Notes under the pieces: generated by a model | The model's input: the letters and a program-made list of their open reading frames with translations, nothing else | What the model was told of the DNA's origin: nothing | The model's database searches: none | Shown here: positions 44,878 to 53,047 of the stretch, piece by piece | Layout: the number at the start of each line of letters is the position of its first letter | Numbering within the stretch: position 1 is the first letter of the stretch | Made by a program: the position numbers and the translations under genes | Assembly (NCBI RefSeq): GCF_007988825.1 | Contig: NZ_BJUW01000015.1 | Coordinates: forward strand, 1-64,000 | Length of the DNA stretch: 64,000 nt | Direction of reading: 5' to 3' | Source: Microbacterium aerolatum | GTDB taxonomy: Bacteria > Actinomycetota > Actinomycetes > Actinomycetales > Microbacteriaceae

Positions 44878-45351
44878 CGTGCACGCGTCGAGCCGCGCGC
44901 GCAGGCCAGGCGGCGTCCGCAGGTGGATGTGCGCGAGTGGACGTCCGGCATCCGCCTCTCGGGATTCATGGCGATCATGCTCTCGCTGGTGGTCCTCGGC
45001 GCGTGGGTGCTGGTGCCCACACTCGGGACGTACATCGACCAGCGTCAGAAGATCGCCGCACTCGAGGTCTCGGTGCAGGTGACGGCGGAGGAGATCGAGG
45101 CGCTCGAGCAGGAGCGCAATCGCTGGGAGGACCCGGCGTACATCACCACACAGGCGCGAGAGCGCCTCTACTACGTCAAGCCCGGCGAGGTCGTCTACCT
45201 CGTCGACAACGACCTCGATCCCGCTTCACTGCCGCAGGAGCAGGTGCCCGTGAGCGACGAGCTGGAGAAGACGCCCTCGGACTGGATGCCGCAGCTGCTG
45301 CGCACCGTCGCGGGAGCAGGACTCGCGCAGAACGCGAGCCAGGCGGAGTAG
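44851..45351 (+). CDS. Septum formation initiator (FtsB/DivIC-like)
   Basis: A 166-residue bitopic protein. A basic cytoplasmic tail (about 1-38) is followed by one membrane helix (FMAIMLSLVVLGAWVLVPTL, about 40-59), then a coiled coil (about 64-95) and the signature EDPAYITTQARERLYYVKPGEVVYLV, typical of FtsB/DivIC proteins that bridge the division septum complex. The ATG at 44851 lies in a hairpin loop; if that hairpin is the eno terminator, the true start may be the GTG at 44923 (V-D-V-R-E-W), which would remove most of the basic tail. Confidence 0.9.
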   Translation: MTRRPVPPSRARVEPRAQARRRPQVDVREWTSGIRLSGFMAIMLSLVVLGAWVLVPTLGTYIDQRQKIAALEVSVQVTAEEIEALEQERNRWEDPAYITTQARERLYYVKPGEVVYLVDNDLDPASLPQEQVPVSDELEKTPSDWMPQLLRTVAGAGLAQNASQAE

Positions 45352-45397
45352 GGCGCGCGGAGGGTTTCTCCAGCCGCGCCTCCCGTAGGCTGAGACG

Positions 45398-45916
45398 GTG
45401 ACGACTCCGCCCTTCGCCCTGCCCACGCCCGCCGAGATCGACGTGGTGTCCGCGCAGCTCGGCCGTCCCGCTCGCGGCGTCGTCGGCATCGCCGCGCGCT
45501 GCGTCTGCGGCAACCCCACCGTGGTCGCCACGAGCCCTCGGCTGGATGACGGTTCGCCGTTTCCCACGTTCTACTATCTGACCCATCCCGCCGCCACCGC
45601 GGCCATGTCGACCCTCGAGGCGACGCAGGTGATGCCGGAGCTCGCAGCGCAGCTCGACGACGAGGACGTCGCCGCGTCGTACCGCGCCGCACACGACGCC
45701 TACCTCGCAGATCGCGCGCAGTTCGGCGAGGTCCCCGAGATCGCCGGTATCTCCGCGGGCGGCATGCCCACCCGGGTCAAGTGCCTGCACGCTCTCGCCG
45801 GCCACGCGCTCGCCGCAGGGCAGGGCGTTAACCCGATCGGCGATGCCGCGCTGGAGCGTGCTGCGTGGTCACCGGCCCGTTGCGAGTGCGACGACCCGGG
45901 AGCCGCGACGCGATGA
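45398..45916 (+). CDS. DUF501 protein
   Basis: A 172-residue member of DUF501, an actinobacterial family found next to divIC. Typical features are the N-terminal QLGRPARGVVGIAARC segment, FPTFYYLTHPAA, and GGMPTRVKCLHALAGHALAAG with conserved cysteine and histidine. The function is unknown. TAGGCT lies 7 nt before the GTG, suggesting leaderless transcription. It overlaps the subtilase start by 4 bp (ATGA). Confidence 0.9.
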   Translation: MTTPPFALPTPAEIDVVSAQLGRPARGVVGIAARCVCGNPTVVATSPRLDDGSPFPTFYYLTHPAATAAMSTLEATQVMPELAAQLDDEDVAASYRAAHDAYLADRAQFGEVPEIAGISAGGMPTRVKCLHALAGHALAAGQGVNPIGDAALERAAWSPARCECDDPGAATR

Positions 45917-47223
45917 CGCTGAAGGCGATGCTGCGAAGCACCGTCGCAGCGGCGGCGGTCGTGGCATCCGTCCTGCTCACCGGTGCCGCGGCCACGCCGA
46001 GCCCGACGCCGACGCCGCCGATCCCTGATGACCCGGCCGATCCGGTCCGCGCGCTCGAGTACTGGCTCGACGGCGCCGGCATCCGGGAGGCGTGGCAGAC
46101 GACACGCGGTGAAGGCGTCACCATCGCCGTCATCGACACCGGCATCGGCAAGGTGCCGGCGGCCTTCGGCGACGCGGTCGTCGCCGGCATCGACGTCTCG
46201 GGCAGCGGTTCTCCCGACGGCCGCACACCGGTCGGCACGATCGACCCGGATCACGGATCGCTCGTGGCCTCGGTCGCGGCAGGGCGCGGGAAGGCAGACG
46301 GCACCGGCATGATCGGCGTCGCACCGGAGGCGAAGCTGCTGTCCGTGTCGATCGGGTTCGGCGCCGCGGCGGTCGTGCCGTTCGCGGATCAGATCGCCGA
46401 GGGCATCCGCTGGGCGGTCGACAACGGTGCCGACATCATCAACATGTCGCTCACGACCAACACCCTCGACTGGGACGAGAGCTGGGACGACGCGTTCCTG
46501 TACGCCTACGAGCACGATGTCGTGGTCGTCGTCGCCGCCGGAAACCGCGGCAGCGGCACCTCGATGGTCGGAGCTCCCGCGACGATCCCCGGCGTGCTCA
46601 CCGTCGGCGGCGTCGATCAGACCGGGACGGCGAGCGTCGACGCATCCACGCAGGGCATCACGATCGGCATCTCTGCTCCGAGCGAGGGACTGATCGGCGT
46701 GACGGCGGACGGCGAGCTGACGCCGTGGCGCGGCACGAGCGGCGCAGCCCCCATCGTCGCCGGTGCGGCCGCCCTCGTGCGCGCGGCGCATCCGGAGCTG
46801 GATGCCGCGAACGTCATCAACCGCATCATCAAGACCGCGATCCAGGTTCCCGGCGTGACCGAGGTGCCCGATCCGCTGTACGGCTACGGGCTCCTGGACG
46901 CTTCCGCGGCGGTGTCGGCATCCGTTCCTCTGGTGGACGAGAACCCGATGGGTGACCTGGCGGAGTGGATCCGCCTGTACCGCCGTGCCGATTCCGAGCC
47001 GGCGCCTGCGCCGGAGGTGACGCCGGTCGAGGTCGACCCGCTGCCGGCCCCGGAAGCGCCGACCGAGGCGGGTTCTCCGCTTCTTCCGAGCGCGGAATCA
47101 CTGCGCTACGGTACCCTGCCGCTCATCGTGCTCACAGTCCCTGGTATTCTGGTCGGGCTAGGCGTCACTGCAGCTGCCCGGCGCATCCGATCGGCGCGCA
47201 ACGCACGCCAGCAGCCTGACTAG
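45913..47223 (+). CDS. Membrane-anchored subtilisin-like serine protease (S8)
   Basis: A 436-residue secreted protease. A signal peptide (about 1-32, ending in ALTGAAA-like residues) leads to a subtilase domain with the full triad: D75 in VIDTG, H114 in DHGSL, S276 in GTSGAAP. A proline-rich linker (about 360-390) and a C-terminal membrane helix (PLIVLTVPGILVGLGV) with a basic tail follow, so the domain is held outside the membrane. The layout is that of mycosins, but no ESX secretion genes are nearby. The start is fixed by the ATGA overlap with DUF501. Targets unknown. Confidence 0.9.
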   Translation: MTLKAMLRSTVAAAAVVASVLLTGAAATPSPTPTPPIPDDPADPVRALEYWLDGAGIREAWQTTRGEGVTIAVIDTGIGKVPAAFGDAVVAGIDVSGSGSPDGRTPVGTIDPDHGSLVASVAAGRGKADGTGMIGVAPEAKLLSVSIGFGAAAVVPFADQIAEGIRWAVDNGADIINMSLTTNTLDWDESWDDAFLYAYEHDVVVVVAAGNRGSGTSMVGAPATIPGVLTVGGVDQTGTASVDASTQGITIGISAPSEGLIGVTADGELTPWRGTSGAAPIVAGAAALVRAAHPELDAANVINRIIKTAIQVPGVTEVPDPLYGYGLLDASAAVSASVPLVDENPMGDLAEWIRLYRRADSEPAPAPEVTPVEVDPLPAPEAPTEAGSPLLPSAESLRYGTLPLIVLTVPGILVGLGVTAAARRIRSARNARQQPD

Positions 47224-47236
47224 GAGTTATCTCTCT

Positions 47237-48679
47237 GTGCCTGAGAACAGCACTGTGCCCAAGATTCTGATCGTCGGTGGCGGCTACGCGGGTTTCTACA
47301 CGGCGTGGAAGCTCGAGAAGCACCTCCGCAAGCGTGAAGCCGAGGTCACCATGGTGGACCCGCTTCCGTACATGACGTACCAGCCGTTCCTGCCCGAGGT
47401 CGCGGCCGGATCGATCGAGGCGCGTCACGCCGTCGTCGCCCATCGTCGCCATCTCAAGCGCACCAACGTGGTCACGGCCAAGGTCACCGGCATCGACCAC
47501 GCGCAGAAGGTCGCCACGATCACGCCTCCGGTCGGAGAGCCCTACGAGTTCGCATACGACCAGATCGTCGTGACCGCCGGTGCCGTCTCGCGCACCTTCC
47601 CGATCCCGGGCATCGCCGACAACGCCATCGGACTGAAGACGATCGAAGAGGCCGTCGCGGTCCGCGACAAGCTGATGTCGAACTTCGACAAGGCGGCGTC
47701 GCTGCCCGCCGGCCCCGAGCGCGATCGACTGCTCACCGTGGTGGTCGTCGGCGGCGGTTTCGCCGGTATCGAGGCCTTCGCCGAGCTCCGCTCGCTCTCT
47801 TCGTCGCTGGTGGGCAAGTACCCCCAGATCAGCTTCGAGGACACGCACTTCCACCTCATCGAGGCGATGGGCCGCATCATGCCCGAGGTCTCGCTGAAGA
47901 CCAGCGAATGGGTCCTCAAGGACCTCGCCAAGCGCGGCGCCAACGTGCACCTCGACACGCAGGTGCAGGGTGCCGAGGGCGGCAACGTCGCACTGTCGAC
48001 CGGTGAGGTCATCCCGACCGACCTGATCATCTGGACCGCCGGTGTCATGGCCAACCCGACCGTCGTCCGCGGCGGCGACCTGCCCGCTGAAGAGCGCGGC
48101 CGCATCCAGACCCGCGCCGACCTGCGCGTCGGCACCGCCGACGAGATCGTCGAGGGTGCATGGGCTGCCGGTGACGTCTCGGCCGTTCCCGATCTGACCG
48201 GCGGCGGTGTCGGCGGGTACTGCGTCCCAAACGCTCAGCACGCCGTTCGCCAGGCCAAGCGCCTCGCCAAGAACCTCACCGCCGTCCTCCGCGGCGAGGA
48301 GACCAAGGACTACTTCCACAAGAACCTCGGTGCCGTCGCAGGCCTCGGGCTCTACAACGGTGTGTTCCAGTCCGGCAACCTCGCGCTGAAGGGCTTCGTC
48401 GCCTGGGTCGCTCACCGCGGCTACCACGGCCTCGCGATGCCGACGTGGGAGCGCAAGTGGCGCGTCCTGTGGGGCTGGTGGAACAACCTGTGGCTCGGCC
48501 GCGACCTCGTCAACCTCGAGACCGTGCAGAACCCGCGTTACATCTTCGAGGAGTTCGCCGCGCGTCCGCGTCCGGCAGCGGATGCCGCTCCGGCTGTGAA
48601 GCCCGCGGTCACTCCTCCTGCCCAGAAGCGTACGGGCGAGAAGACTGAGGTGCCCGAGAAGACGGCTGCTTCGAAGTAG
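47237..48679 (+). CDS. ndh: Type II NADH dehydrogenase
   Basis: A 480-residue NDH-2, a peripheral flavoprotein that passes electrons from NADH to menaquinone without pumping protons. The FAD dinucleotide fold is at the N-terminus (ILIVGGGYAGFYTAWKLE), the NADH fold is around VVVVGGGFAGIEAFAEL (about 165), and the FAD C-terminal loop is AAGDVSAVPD (about 315). The C-terminal amphipathic helices (around 375-420) would touch the membrane. The alanine/proline/lysine tail is unusual but common in actinobacteria. GTG start with AGGAG upstream, 13 bp after the subtilase gene. Confidence 0.95.
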   Translation: MPENSTVPKILIVGGGYAGFYTAWKLEKHLRKREAEVTMVDPLPYMTYQPFLPEVAAGSIEARHAVVAHRRHLKRTNVVTAKVTGIDHAQKVATITPPVGEPYEFAYDQIVVTAGAVSRTFPIPGIADNAIGLKTIEEAVAVRDKLMSNFDKAASLPAGPERDRLLTVVVVGGGFAGIEAFAELRSLSSSLVGKYPQISFEDTHFHLIEAMGRIMPEVSLKTSEWVLKDLAKRGANVHLDTQVQGAEGGNVALSTGEVIPTDLIIWTAGVMANPTVVRGGDLPAEERGRIQTRADLRVGTADEIVEGAWAAGDVSAVPDLTGGGVGGYCVPNAQHAVRQAKRLAKNLTAVLRGEETKDYFHKNLGAVAGLGLYNGVFQSGNLALKGFVAWVAHRGYHGLAMPTWERKWRVLWGWWNNLWLGRDLVNLETVQNPRYIFEEFAARPRPAADAAPAVKPAVTPPAQKRTGEKTEVPEKTAASK

Positions 48680-48694
48680 TCACTCGATAACGCA

Positions 48695-48731
48695 GAAACC
48701 GCCCCTTCCCGAATCGGGAAGGGGCGGTTTC
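48695..48731 (+). terminator. Intrinsic terminator after ndh
   Basis: A perfect 18-bp stem (48695-48712 with 48714-48731) around a single central base, 16 bp after the ndh stop. A TTT run closes the stem. It is the strongest terminator-like hairpin in the window. Confidence 0.85.
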
Positions 48732-48753
48732 AGCGTTATGGGCGCGAGGCCGG

Positions 48754-49023
48754 TCAGTCGTGCGCGACCGACGGTGCCTGGAGGCGCCGGCTCATCGCCG
48801 GGTGGGCGAGGAACGCCTCGAGGTGGCGCCGTGCCTCATCGAAGGTGTCGAACTCTCCGCGGTCGCGACCGAACGGGTCCCTGGCGACGTGTCGGCCGCC
48901 GGCCGAGTCGATCGAGCCGCCGAATGCACCGCCGATGTGGGCGACCCAGAGGTCGTCGTCGACCTCGGCCCAGTGGACTCGTGCGGGGGTGGTGCTGACG
49001 GGGGCCGTCGTGATGATGGTCAT
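48754..49023 (-). CDS. Small conserved-looking protein of unknown function
   Basis: An 89-residue acidic protein: a short N-terminal stretch rich in threonine, then VHWAEVDDDLWVAHIGGAFGGSI and GEFDTFDEARRHLEAFLA. It has no membrane segment, signal peptide or cysteine, and I do not recognise the family. The ATG at 49023 fits the strong coding bias that begins there; an upstream in-frame start would add 54 residues of non-coding-like sequence. A 16-bp palindrome (49122-49137) lies upstream. Confidence 0.6.
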   Translation of the reverse strand: MTIITTAPVSTTPARVHWAEVDDDLWVAHIGGAFGGSIDSAGGRHVARDPFGRDRGEFDTFDEARRHLEAFLAHPAMSRRLQAPSVAHD

Positions 49024-49121
49024 CGCTTCGTTTGTCCTTCCCTGCGAGCTGATCTTGAACGCTCGCTCCGCAATCAGACTCGCAGAGCACGAGGGAACTG
49101 AACAAAATGAGGCGTAACCCT

Positions 49122-49137
49122 TGCTCAACAGTGAGCA
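49122..49137. promoter_or_regulatory. Palindrome TGCTCA-N4-TGAGCA
   Basis: A perfect inverted repeat 99 bp upstream of the 89-aa gene, in the only non-coding stretch before the tRNA. It could be an operator; no promoter is assigned with confidence. Confidence 0.4.
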
Positions 49138-49153
49138 CTTCTGGTAAGCGCGC

Positions 49154-49166
49154 TGCCCCCACTGGG
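49154..49166. repeat. 13-bp duplicate of the tRNA 3' end
   Basis: TGCCCCCACTGGG at 49154-49166 repeats exactly the first 13 bases (49177-49189) of the adjacent minus-strand tRNA, that is, its 3' acceptor and T-stem end. It may be a remnant of an integration event or a local duplication. Confidence 0.7.
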
Positions 49167-49176
49167 TAGTCGAGTG

Positions 49177-49249
49177 TGCCCCCACTGGGACTCGAACCCA
49201 GACTGAAGCGATTTTAAGTCGCCTGCCTCTGCCATTGGGCTATGGGGGC
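49177..49249 (-). tRNA. tRNA with UAA anticodon, short variable loop
   Basis: A 73-nt cloverleaf: 7-bp acceptor (GCCCCCA with TGGGGGC), D-arm, 5-bp anticodon stem with loop CTTAAAA (anticodon UAA, Leu by the code), a 5-nt variable loop, T-arm CTGGG-TTCGAGT-CCCAG and discriminator A. CCA is not encoded. Bacterial tRNA-Leu normally has a long variable arm (about 85 nt); this one has the class I build, so the identity by anticodon is uncertain. Confidence 0.85.
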
Positions 49250-49305
49250 GTGACACCCTCAGCCTATCTGCGCGTCACTGACCCACGAGGTCATAGGGTG
49301 GGGGA

Positions 49306-50535
49306 GTGCTCGACCTCACCGCGCTGCCGCCGTCGCCAGCCGATCACGCCTGGGAAGACCCCGCACGGTGGTGGCCGCGCCTGACCGAGGCGACCTCACA
49401 CCTCGCAGCGCCCGTCGCCGTGATCGACCTCGACGCCCTGCGGCACAACGCCATGGACCTGCTCGTGCGCGCCGGCGGCATCCCTATCCGCGTCGCCTCT
49501 AAATCGGTACGCGTGCGCGCCGTGCTCGACGCCGTACTGCGGATTCCCGGATATCGCGGCATCCTGTCGTACTCGCTCGCCGAGGCGCTCTGGCTCGCCG
49601 AGACCCACGACGACATCGTGCTCGGCTACCCGACCGTCGACAGGGCGAGCCTCGAGCGTCTCGTGCACGACGAGGATGCCGCGTCCCGCATCACCCTCAT
49701 GGTGGACGACGTCGCCCACCTCGACTTCATCGACAGCATCGCCGCACCGGACAAGCGCGCCACGATCCGCGTGGCGATCGACGCCGACGCGTCCTGGCGT
49801 TCCGCGGCCCTCGGGCACATCGGGGTGAGGCGGTCGCCCCTGTTCACAACATCCGATGTCGGGCGATTCGCTCGCACGATCGTGGGGCGGCCGGGCTTCC
49901 GGCTGGTGGGACTCCAGATGTACGAGGCGCAGATCGCGGGCCAGGGCGACAAGGGCCCCGATGCTCCGGTGATCCGTGCAGTGCAGGCCAGGTCGCGCGC
50001 GGAACTGCGCACGCGCCGTGCGGAGATCGCGGACGTGCTCACCGACATCGCTCCGCTTGATTTCCTCAACGGCGGCGGCACGGGATCGCTGGAGTTCACC
50101 GGCAGCGACGAGTCCGTCACCGAGGCCTCGGCCGGCAGCGGGCTGCTCGCCGGTCACCTCTTCGACGGCTACCGTTCGTTCCGCCCAGCCCCGGCGACCG
50201 CCTTCGCCTTCGACGTCGTGCGCCGTCCCGCCCCCGACATCGCGACCGTGCTCGGCGGCGGCTGGATCGCCTCCGGACCCGCCCTCGCCTCCCGCCAGCC
50301 TCGGGCAGTGTGGCCCGAGGGGCTGCAGACCATGCCCCGCGAGGCCGCCGGCGAAGTGCAGACGCCGTTGCGAGGCCGGGCCGCCGCCGAGCTGAAGATC
50401 GGCGATCGCGTCTGGTTCCGTCACGCGAAGAGCGGCGAACCGGCAGAGCGCATCGACTCCTACCAGCTGGTCTCCGGCACCGACGTGATCGACGAGCTGC
50501 CCACGTATCGCGGCGAGGGAAAGGCGTTCCTGTGA
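49306..50535 (+). CDS. Amino acid deaminase/aldolase (alanine racemase-fold PLP enzyme)
   Basis: A 409-residue fold-type III PLP enzyme. The PLP lysine is in RVASKSVRV (K66). The barrel's phosphate-binding strand is DFLNGGGTGSLEF (about 250), and a C-terminal beta domain carries RVWFRHAKSGE with the metal-site histidine. The arrangement is that of D-threonine aldolase/D-serine dehydratase-like enzymes. GTG start. Its stop overlaps the next gene's start (GTGA). The substrate is not known; the link with a sugar-lactone oxidase is a recurrent actinobacterial pairing. Confidence 0.85.
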   Translation: MLDLTALPPSPADHAWEDPARWWPRLTEATSHLAAPVAVIDLDALRHNAMDLLVRAGGIPIRVASKSVRVRAVLDAVLRIPGYRGILSYSLAEALWLAETHDDIVLGYPTVDRASLERLVHDEDAASRITLMVDDVAHLDFIDSIAAPDKRATIRVAIDADASWRSAALGHIGVRRSPLFTTSDVGRFARTIVGRPGFRLVGLQMYEAQIAGQGDKGPDAPVIRAVQARSRAELRTRRAEIADVLTDIAPLDFLNGGGTGSLEFTGSDESVTEASAGSGLLAGHLFDGYRSFRPAPATAFAFDVVRRPAPDIATVLGGGWIASGPALASRQPRAVWPEGLQTMPREAAGEVQTPLRGRAAAELKIGDRVWFRHAKSGEPAERIDSYQLVSGTDVIDELPTYRGEGKAFL

Positions 50536-51845
50536 CTCGACCCGGCGGCACCTGGCAGAACTGGGCGCGCTCGACGCATGTGAGGCCTGTGCGGGTGGAG
50601 CGCCCGCGGACTCCCGAGGGAGTGCAGCGCGCCGTGCAGGCTGCCGTCGCCCTCAACCTGCCCATCAAGGCCGTGGGTGCAGGGCACAGCTTCACCGGCA
50701 TCGCCGTCGCACCGGGCGTGCTGCTCGAGCTCGACGATCTGCAGGGGCTTGTGTCGGTAAACACGGACAAGTCCACGGTGACGCTGCTGGCGGGCACCCG
50801 GCTGTACCGGATCCCGCGGATGCTGGCGCCGCACGGCCTCGCGATGGAGAACCTCGGTGACATCGACCGGCAGTCCATCGCCGGCGCGATCTCCACTGGG
50901 ACGCACGGCACCGGAGCTCGGTTTGGAGGCATCGCCACGCAGGTCGTCGGTGCCACACTCGTCACCGCCGACGGCGAGTTCCTGCGGGTCAGCGACACCG
51001 AGAACGCCGATCTGCTGCCGGCGGTCGCACTGGGACTGGGGGCGCTCGGCATCCTCGTCGAGGTGACGCTGCAGTGCGTCCCCGCCTTCGTGATGCACGC
51101 GATCGATGAGCCCGTGCCGCTCGAAGAGGTCCTGACGACGCTGGACGAGCGGGTGGCGGCATCCGATCATTTCGAGTTCTACTGGTTCCCGCACACCGAT
51201 GTCGCGCTGACGAAGCGTCAGACGCGCCTTCCCGAGTCGGCGCCGCGCAAGCCGCTCCCGGCCGTGGGCAGGTGGATCGACGAGACGCTTCTGTCCAACG
51301 GCGTCTACCGCGCCGTGTGCGCGGCCGGTCAGATCATCCCCGCCGTCACACCGCCGTTCAGCAGGCTCGCGGTGAAACTCACCGGCGACCGCGAGTACAC
51401 CGATCGCTCGCACTCGGTGCTCACCCAGAGCCGCAACGTGCGATTCCGTGAGATGGAGTACGCCTTCCCTGCTGAGAACGTCGTCCCGGCGTTCCGCGAG
51501 ATCCAGGCGCTCATCGCGCAGCGGGGGTGGAAGATCGAGTTCCCGATCGAGGTGCGCTTCGCGGCATCCGACGATCTGTGGCTGTCCACCGCGCACGGTC
51601 GCGCCAGCGGCTACATCGCCGTGCACCGGTACTGGCGCGCCGACCCGACGGCGTACTTCGAGGCGGTCGAGAAGATCTGCCTCGAATACGGCGGCCGCCC
51701 GCACTGGGGCAAGCTGCACACGCTGGATGCCGAGCAGTTGCGCGAGCGCTACCCGCGTTTCGGCGACTTCGTCGCGCTGCGCGACAGGCTCGACCCCGCA
51801 CGTCGTTTCGCGAATCGGCACCTCGAGCGCATTCTCGGAGAATGA
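50532..51845 (+). CDS. FAD-dependent D-arabinono/L-gulono-1,4-lactone oxidase family
   Basis: A 437-residue flavoprotein. The N-terminal FAD-binding domain (about 10-185) has AVGAGHSFTGIA, where the flavin-linking residue lies in relatives, and GAISTGTHGTGARFGGI. The C-terminal ALO domain (about 190-435) ends in FGDFVALRDRLDPARRFAN. Relatives oxidise aldonolactones to ascorbate-like acids; in actinobacteria the natural substrate is often unknown. GTG start overlapping the preceding stop. Confidence 0.88.
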   Translation: MTRPGGTWQNWARSTHVRPVRVERPRTPEGVQRAVQAAVALNLPIKAVGAGHSFTGIAVAPGVLLELDDLQGLVSVNTDKSTVTLLAGTRLYRIPRMLAPHGLAMENLGDIDRQSIAGAISTGTHGTGARFGGIATQVVGATLVTADGEFLRVSDTENADLLPAVALGLGALGILVEVTLQCVPAFVMHAIDEPVPLEEVLTTLDERVAASDHFEFYWFPHTDVALTKRQTRLPESAPRKPLPAVGRWIDETLLSNGVYRAVCAAGQIIPAVTPPFSRLAVKLTGDREYTDRSHSVLTQSRNVRFREMEYAFPAENVVPAFREIQALIAQRGWKIEFPIEVRFAASDDLWLSTAHGRASGYIAVHRYWRADPTAYFEAVEKICLEYGGRPHWGKLHTLDAEQLRERYPRFGDFVALRDRLDPARRFANRHLERILGE

Positions 51846-51916
51846 CGGGGCGCCCAGTGCACATGCAGGGTGCGCAGATAGGATGAAGAAAATTCTGGCC
51901 AAGGGGGTTGCCTGAC

Positions 51917-52483
51917 ATGGAATGGCTCATTCCGGTACTGATCGTCGGCGCGGTGCTGGTGCTCATCGGCATCTATTTCTGGGCGACGTACAACTCCCTG
52001 GTGCAGCTGAACGTCCGTGTCGACGAGGCGTGGAGCGGCATTACGGTGCAGCTGAAGCGCAGAGCCGATCTCATCCCGAATCTGATCGAGACTGTCAAGG
52101 GATACGCGTCGCACGAGAAGGCCGTGTTCGAGAACGTCACCCGTGCTCGCGCCGAGACACTGGCCGCGACCAGCCCCGGTGAAGCGGGCATCGCCGAAGG
52201 CCACCTGCAGCAGGCGTTGAAGAGCCTGTTCGCCGTCGCCGAGGCCTACCCCCAGCTGCAGGCCAGCCAGAACTTCCTTCAGGTGCAGCATGCGCTCGTC
52301 GACACCGAGGACAAGATCCAGGCAGCCCGGCGCTTCTACAACGGCGGCGTGCGCGAGCTGAACACCAAGATCAAGGTCTTCCCCAACAACCTGTTCGCCC
52401 GCGGTCTCGGATTCACCGAGCGGGAGTTCTTCGAGGTCGCCGACGGCGCAGCGATCTCCGAACCCCCGCGCGTGCAGTTTTGA
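51917..52483 (+). CDS. LemA family protein
   Basis: A 188-residue LemA protein: an N-terminal membrane helix (about 5-24) and a helical bundle with the family signature YNSLVQLNVRVDEAWSGITVQLKRRADLIPNLIETVKGYASHE, ending in FPNNLFARGLGF. LemA proteins sit at the membrane; the role is unclear. The ATG at 51917 has a GGGGG run 9 nt upstream; the in-frame TTG at 51908 has none. Confidence 0.92.
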   Translation: MEWLIPVLIVGAVLVLIGIYFWATYNSLVQLNVRVDEAWSGITVQLKRRADLIPNLIETVKGYASHEKAVFENVTRARAETLAATSPGEAGIAEGHLQQALKSLFAVAEAYPQLQASQNFLQVQHALVDTEDKIQAARRFYNGGVRELNTKIKVFPNNLFARGLGFTEREFFEVADGAAISEPPRVQF

Positions 52484-52487
52484 TGCG

Positions 52488-52524
52488 AACCGACTCTATG
52501 CGCCGAAGGCGCGTTGAGTCGGTT
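52488..52524 (+). terminator. Hairpin terminator after lemA
   Basis: AACCGACTC (52488-52496) pairs with GAGTCGGTT (52516-52524), with an inner GCGCC-GAA-GGCGC hairpin. It begins four bases after the lemA stop. Confidence 0.7.
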
Positions 52525-52533
52525 GCGCGTCAA

Positions 52534-52560
52534 GGTTGAGCGAGCGCAGCGAGTCGAAAC
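52534..52560. repeat. REP-like fragment (GTTGAGCGAGCGCAGCGAG family)
   Basis: A short copy of the repeat family found at 12882 and 28736, directly after the lemA terminator and before the convergent small membrane gene. Confidence 0.7.
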
Positions 52561-52567
52561 CCCTCGT

Positions 52568-53047
52568 CTACCAGGGCACCAGCCCGACCCCCGCGCGCTT
52601 GACGCGCAGGTCTCCGCGCAGCATCCAGTTCTCGGTTCGATAGGTCAGCGTCTTCGCCGTGCCGTCGAGACCGGTGCCCGTGACGGTGGCGACCAGGATG
52701 CCGTCGTCGGCGCGGAACGTCGGCGGTGTGAGCGTGAGCTCCGGCGTCTTCTCGACGCGATAGCGGATGCCGTCGACCGCGGCAAAATCCGCGGTCCACG
52801 GGATCGCGATGCCGCAGGAATCCGGCGCCTCGGCGGCAGATTCCGTGCAGGCCGCCAGGCGCGCATCGAGCTGCTGCTGCGCGAGCGCCGTCGCCTCGGG
52901 GCCCGTCGCCGGCTCGACCGCGGTCATTCCGTCGACAGCGCGCGGCGGGCCGGTCTGAGCGGTCGACACCGCCAGCCATACGAGAACCGCGACGATCACG
53001 GCGGCTGCGGCCACCGCGACGACGACCCACGCCGTCCGTCGCCTCAC
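52568..53047 (-). CDS. Small bitopic membrane protein of unknown function
   Basis: A 159-residue protein with an arginine-rich N-terminus, one membrane helix (TAWVVVAVAAAAVIVAVLVWLAV, about 6-28) and an extracytoplasmic domain with two cysteines (AACTES, DSCGIAI) that could form a disulfide. The GTG at 53047 overlaps the stop of the AlkX/YcaQ-like gene (GTGA), so the two are coupled. I do not recognise a family. Confidence 0.7.
   Translation of the reverse strand: MRRRTAWVVVAVAAAAVIVAVLVWLAVSTAQTGPPRAVDGMTAVEPATGPEATALAQQQLDARLAACTESAAEAPDSCGIAIPWTADFAAVDGIRYRVEKTPELTLTPPTFRADDGILVATVTGTGLDGTAKTLTYRTENWMLRGDLRVKRAGVGLVPW

Noticed and set aside
45913..47223. Part of an ESX/type VII secretion system (mycosin)
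   Set aside because: The protease fits the mycosin layout, but no EccC, EsxA/B-like or other ESX gene is present within the window.
49154..49249. An integrated mobile element bounded by the tRNA and its 13-bp duplicate
   Set aside because: The duplicate lies only 11 bp from the tRNA, with nothing between them and no integrase gene nearby; at most a scar.
52488..52560. A small RNA gene between lemA and the next gene
   Set aside because: The structure is explained by a terminator hairpin next to a REP-family fragment; no promoter is evident.
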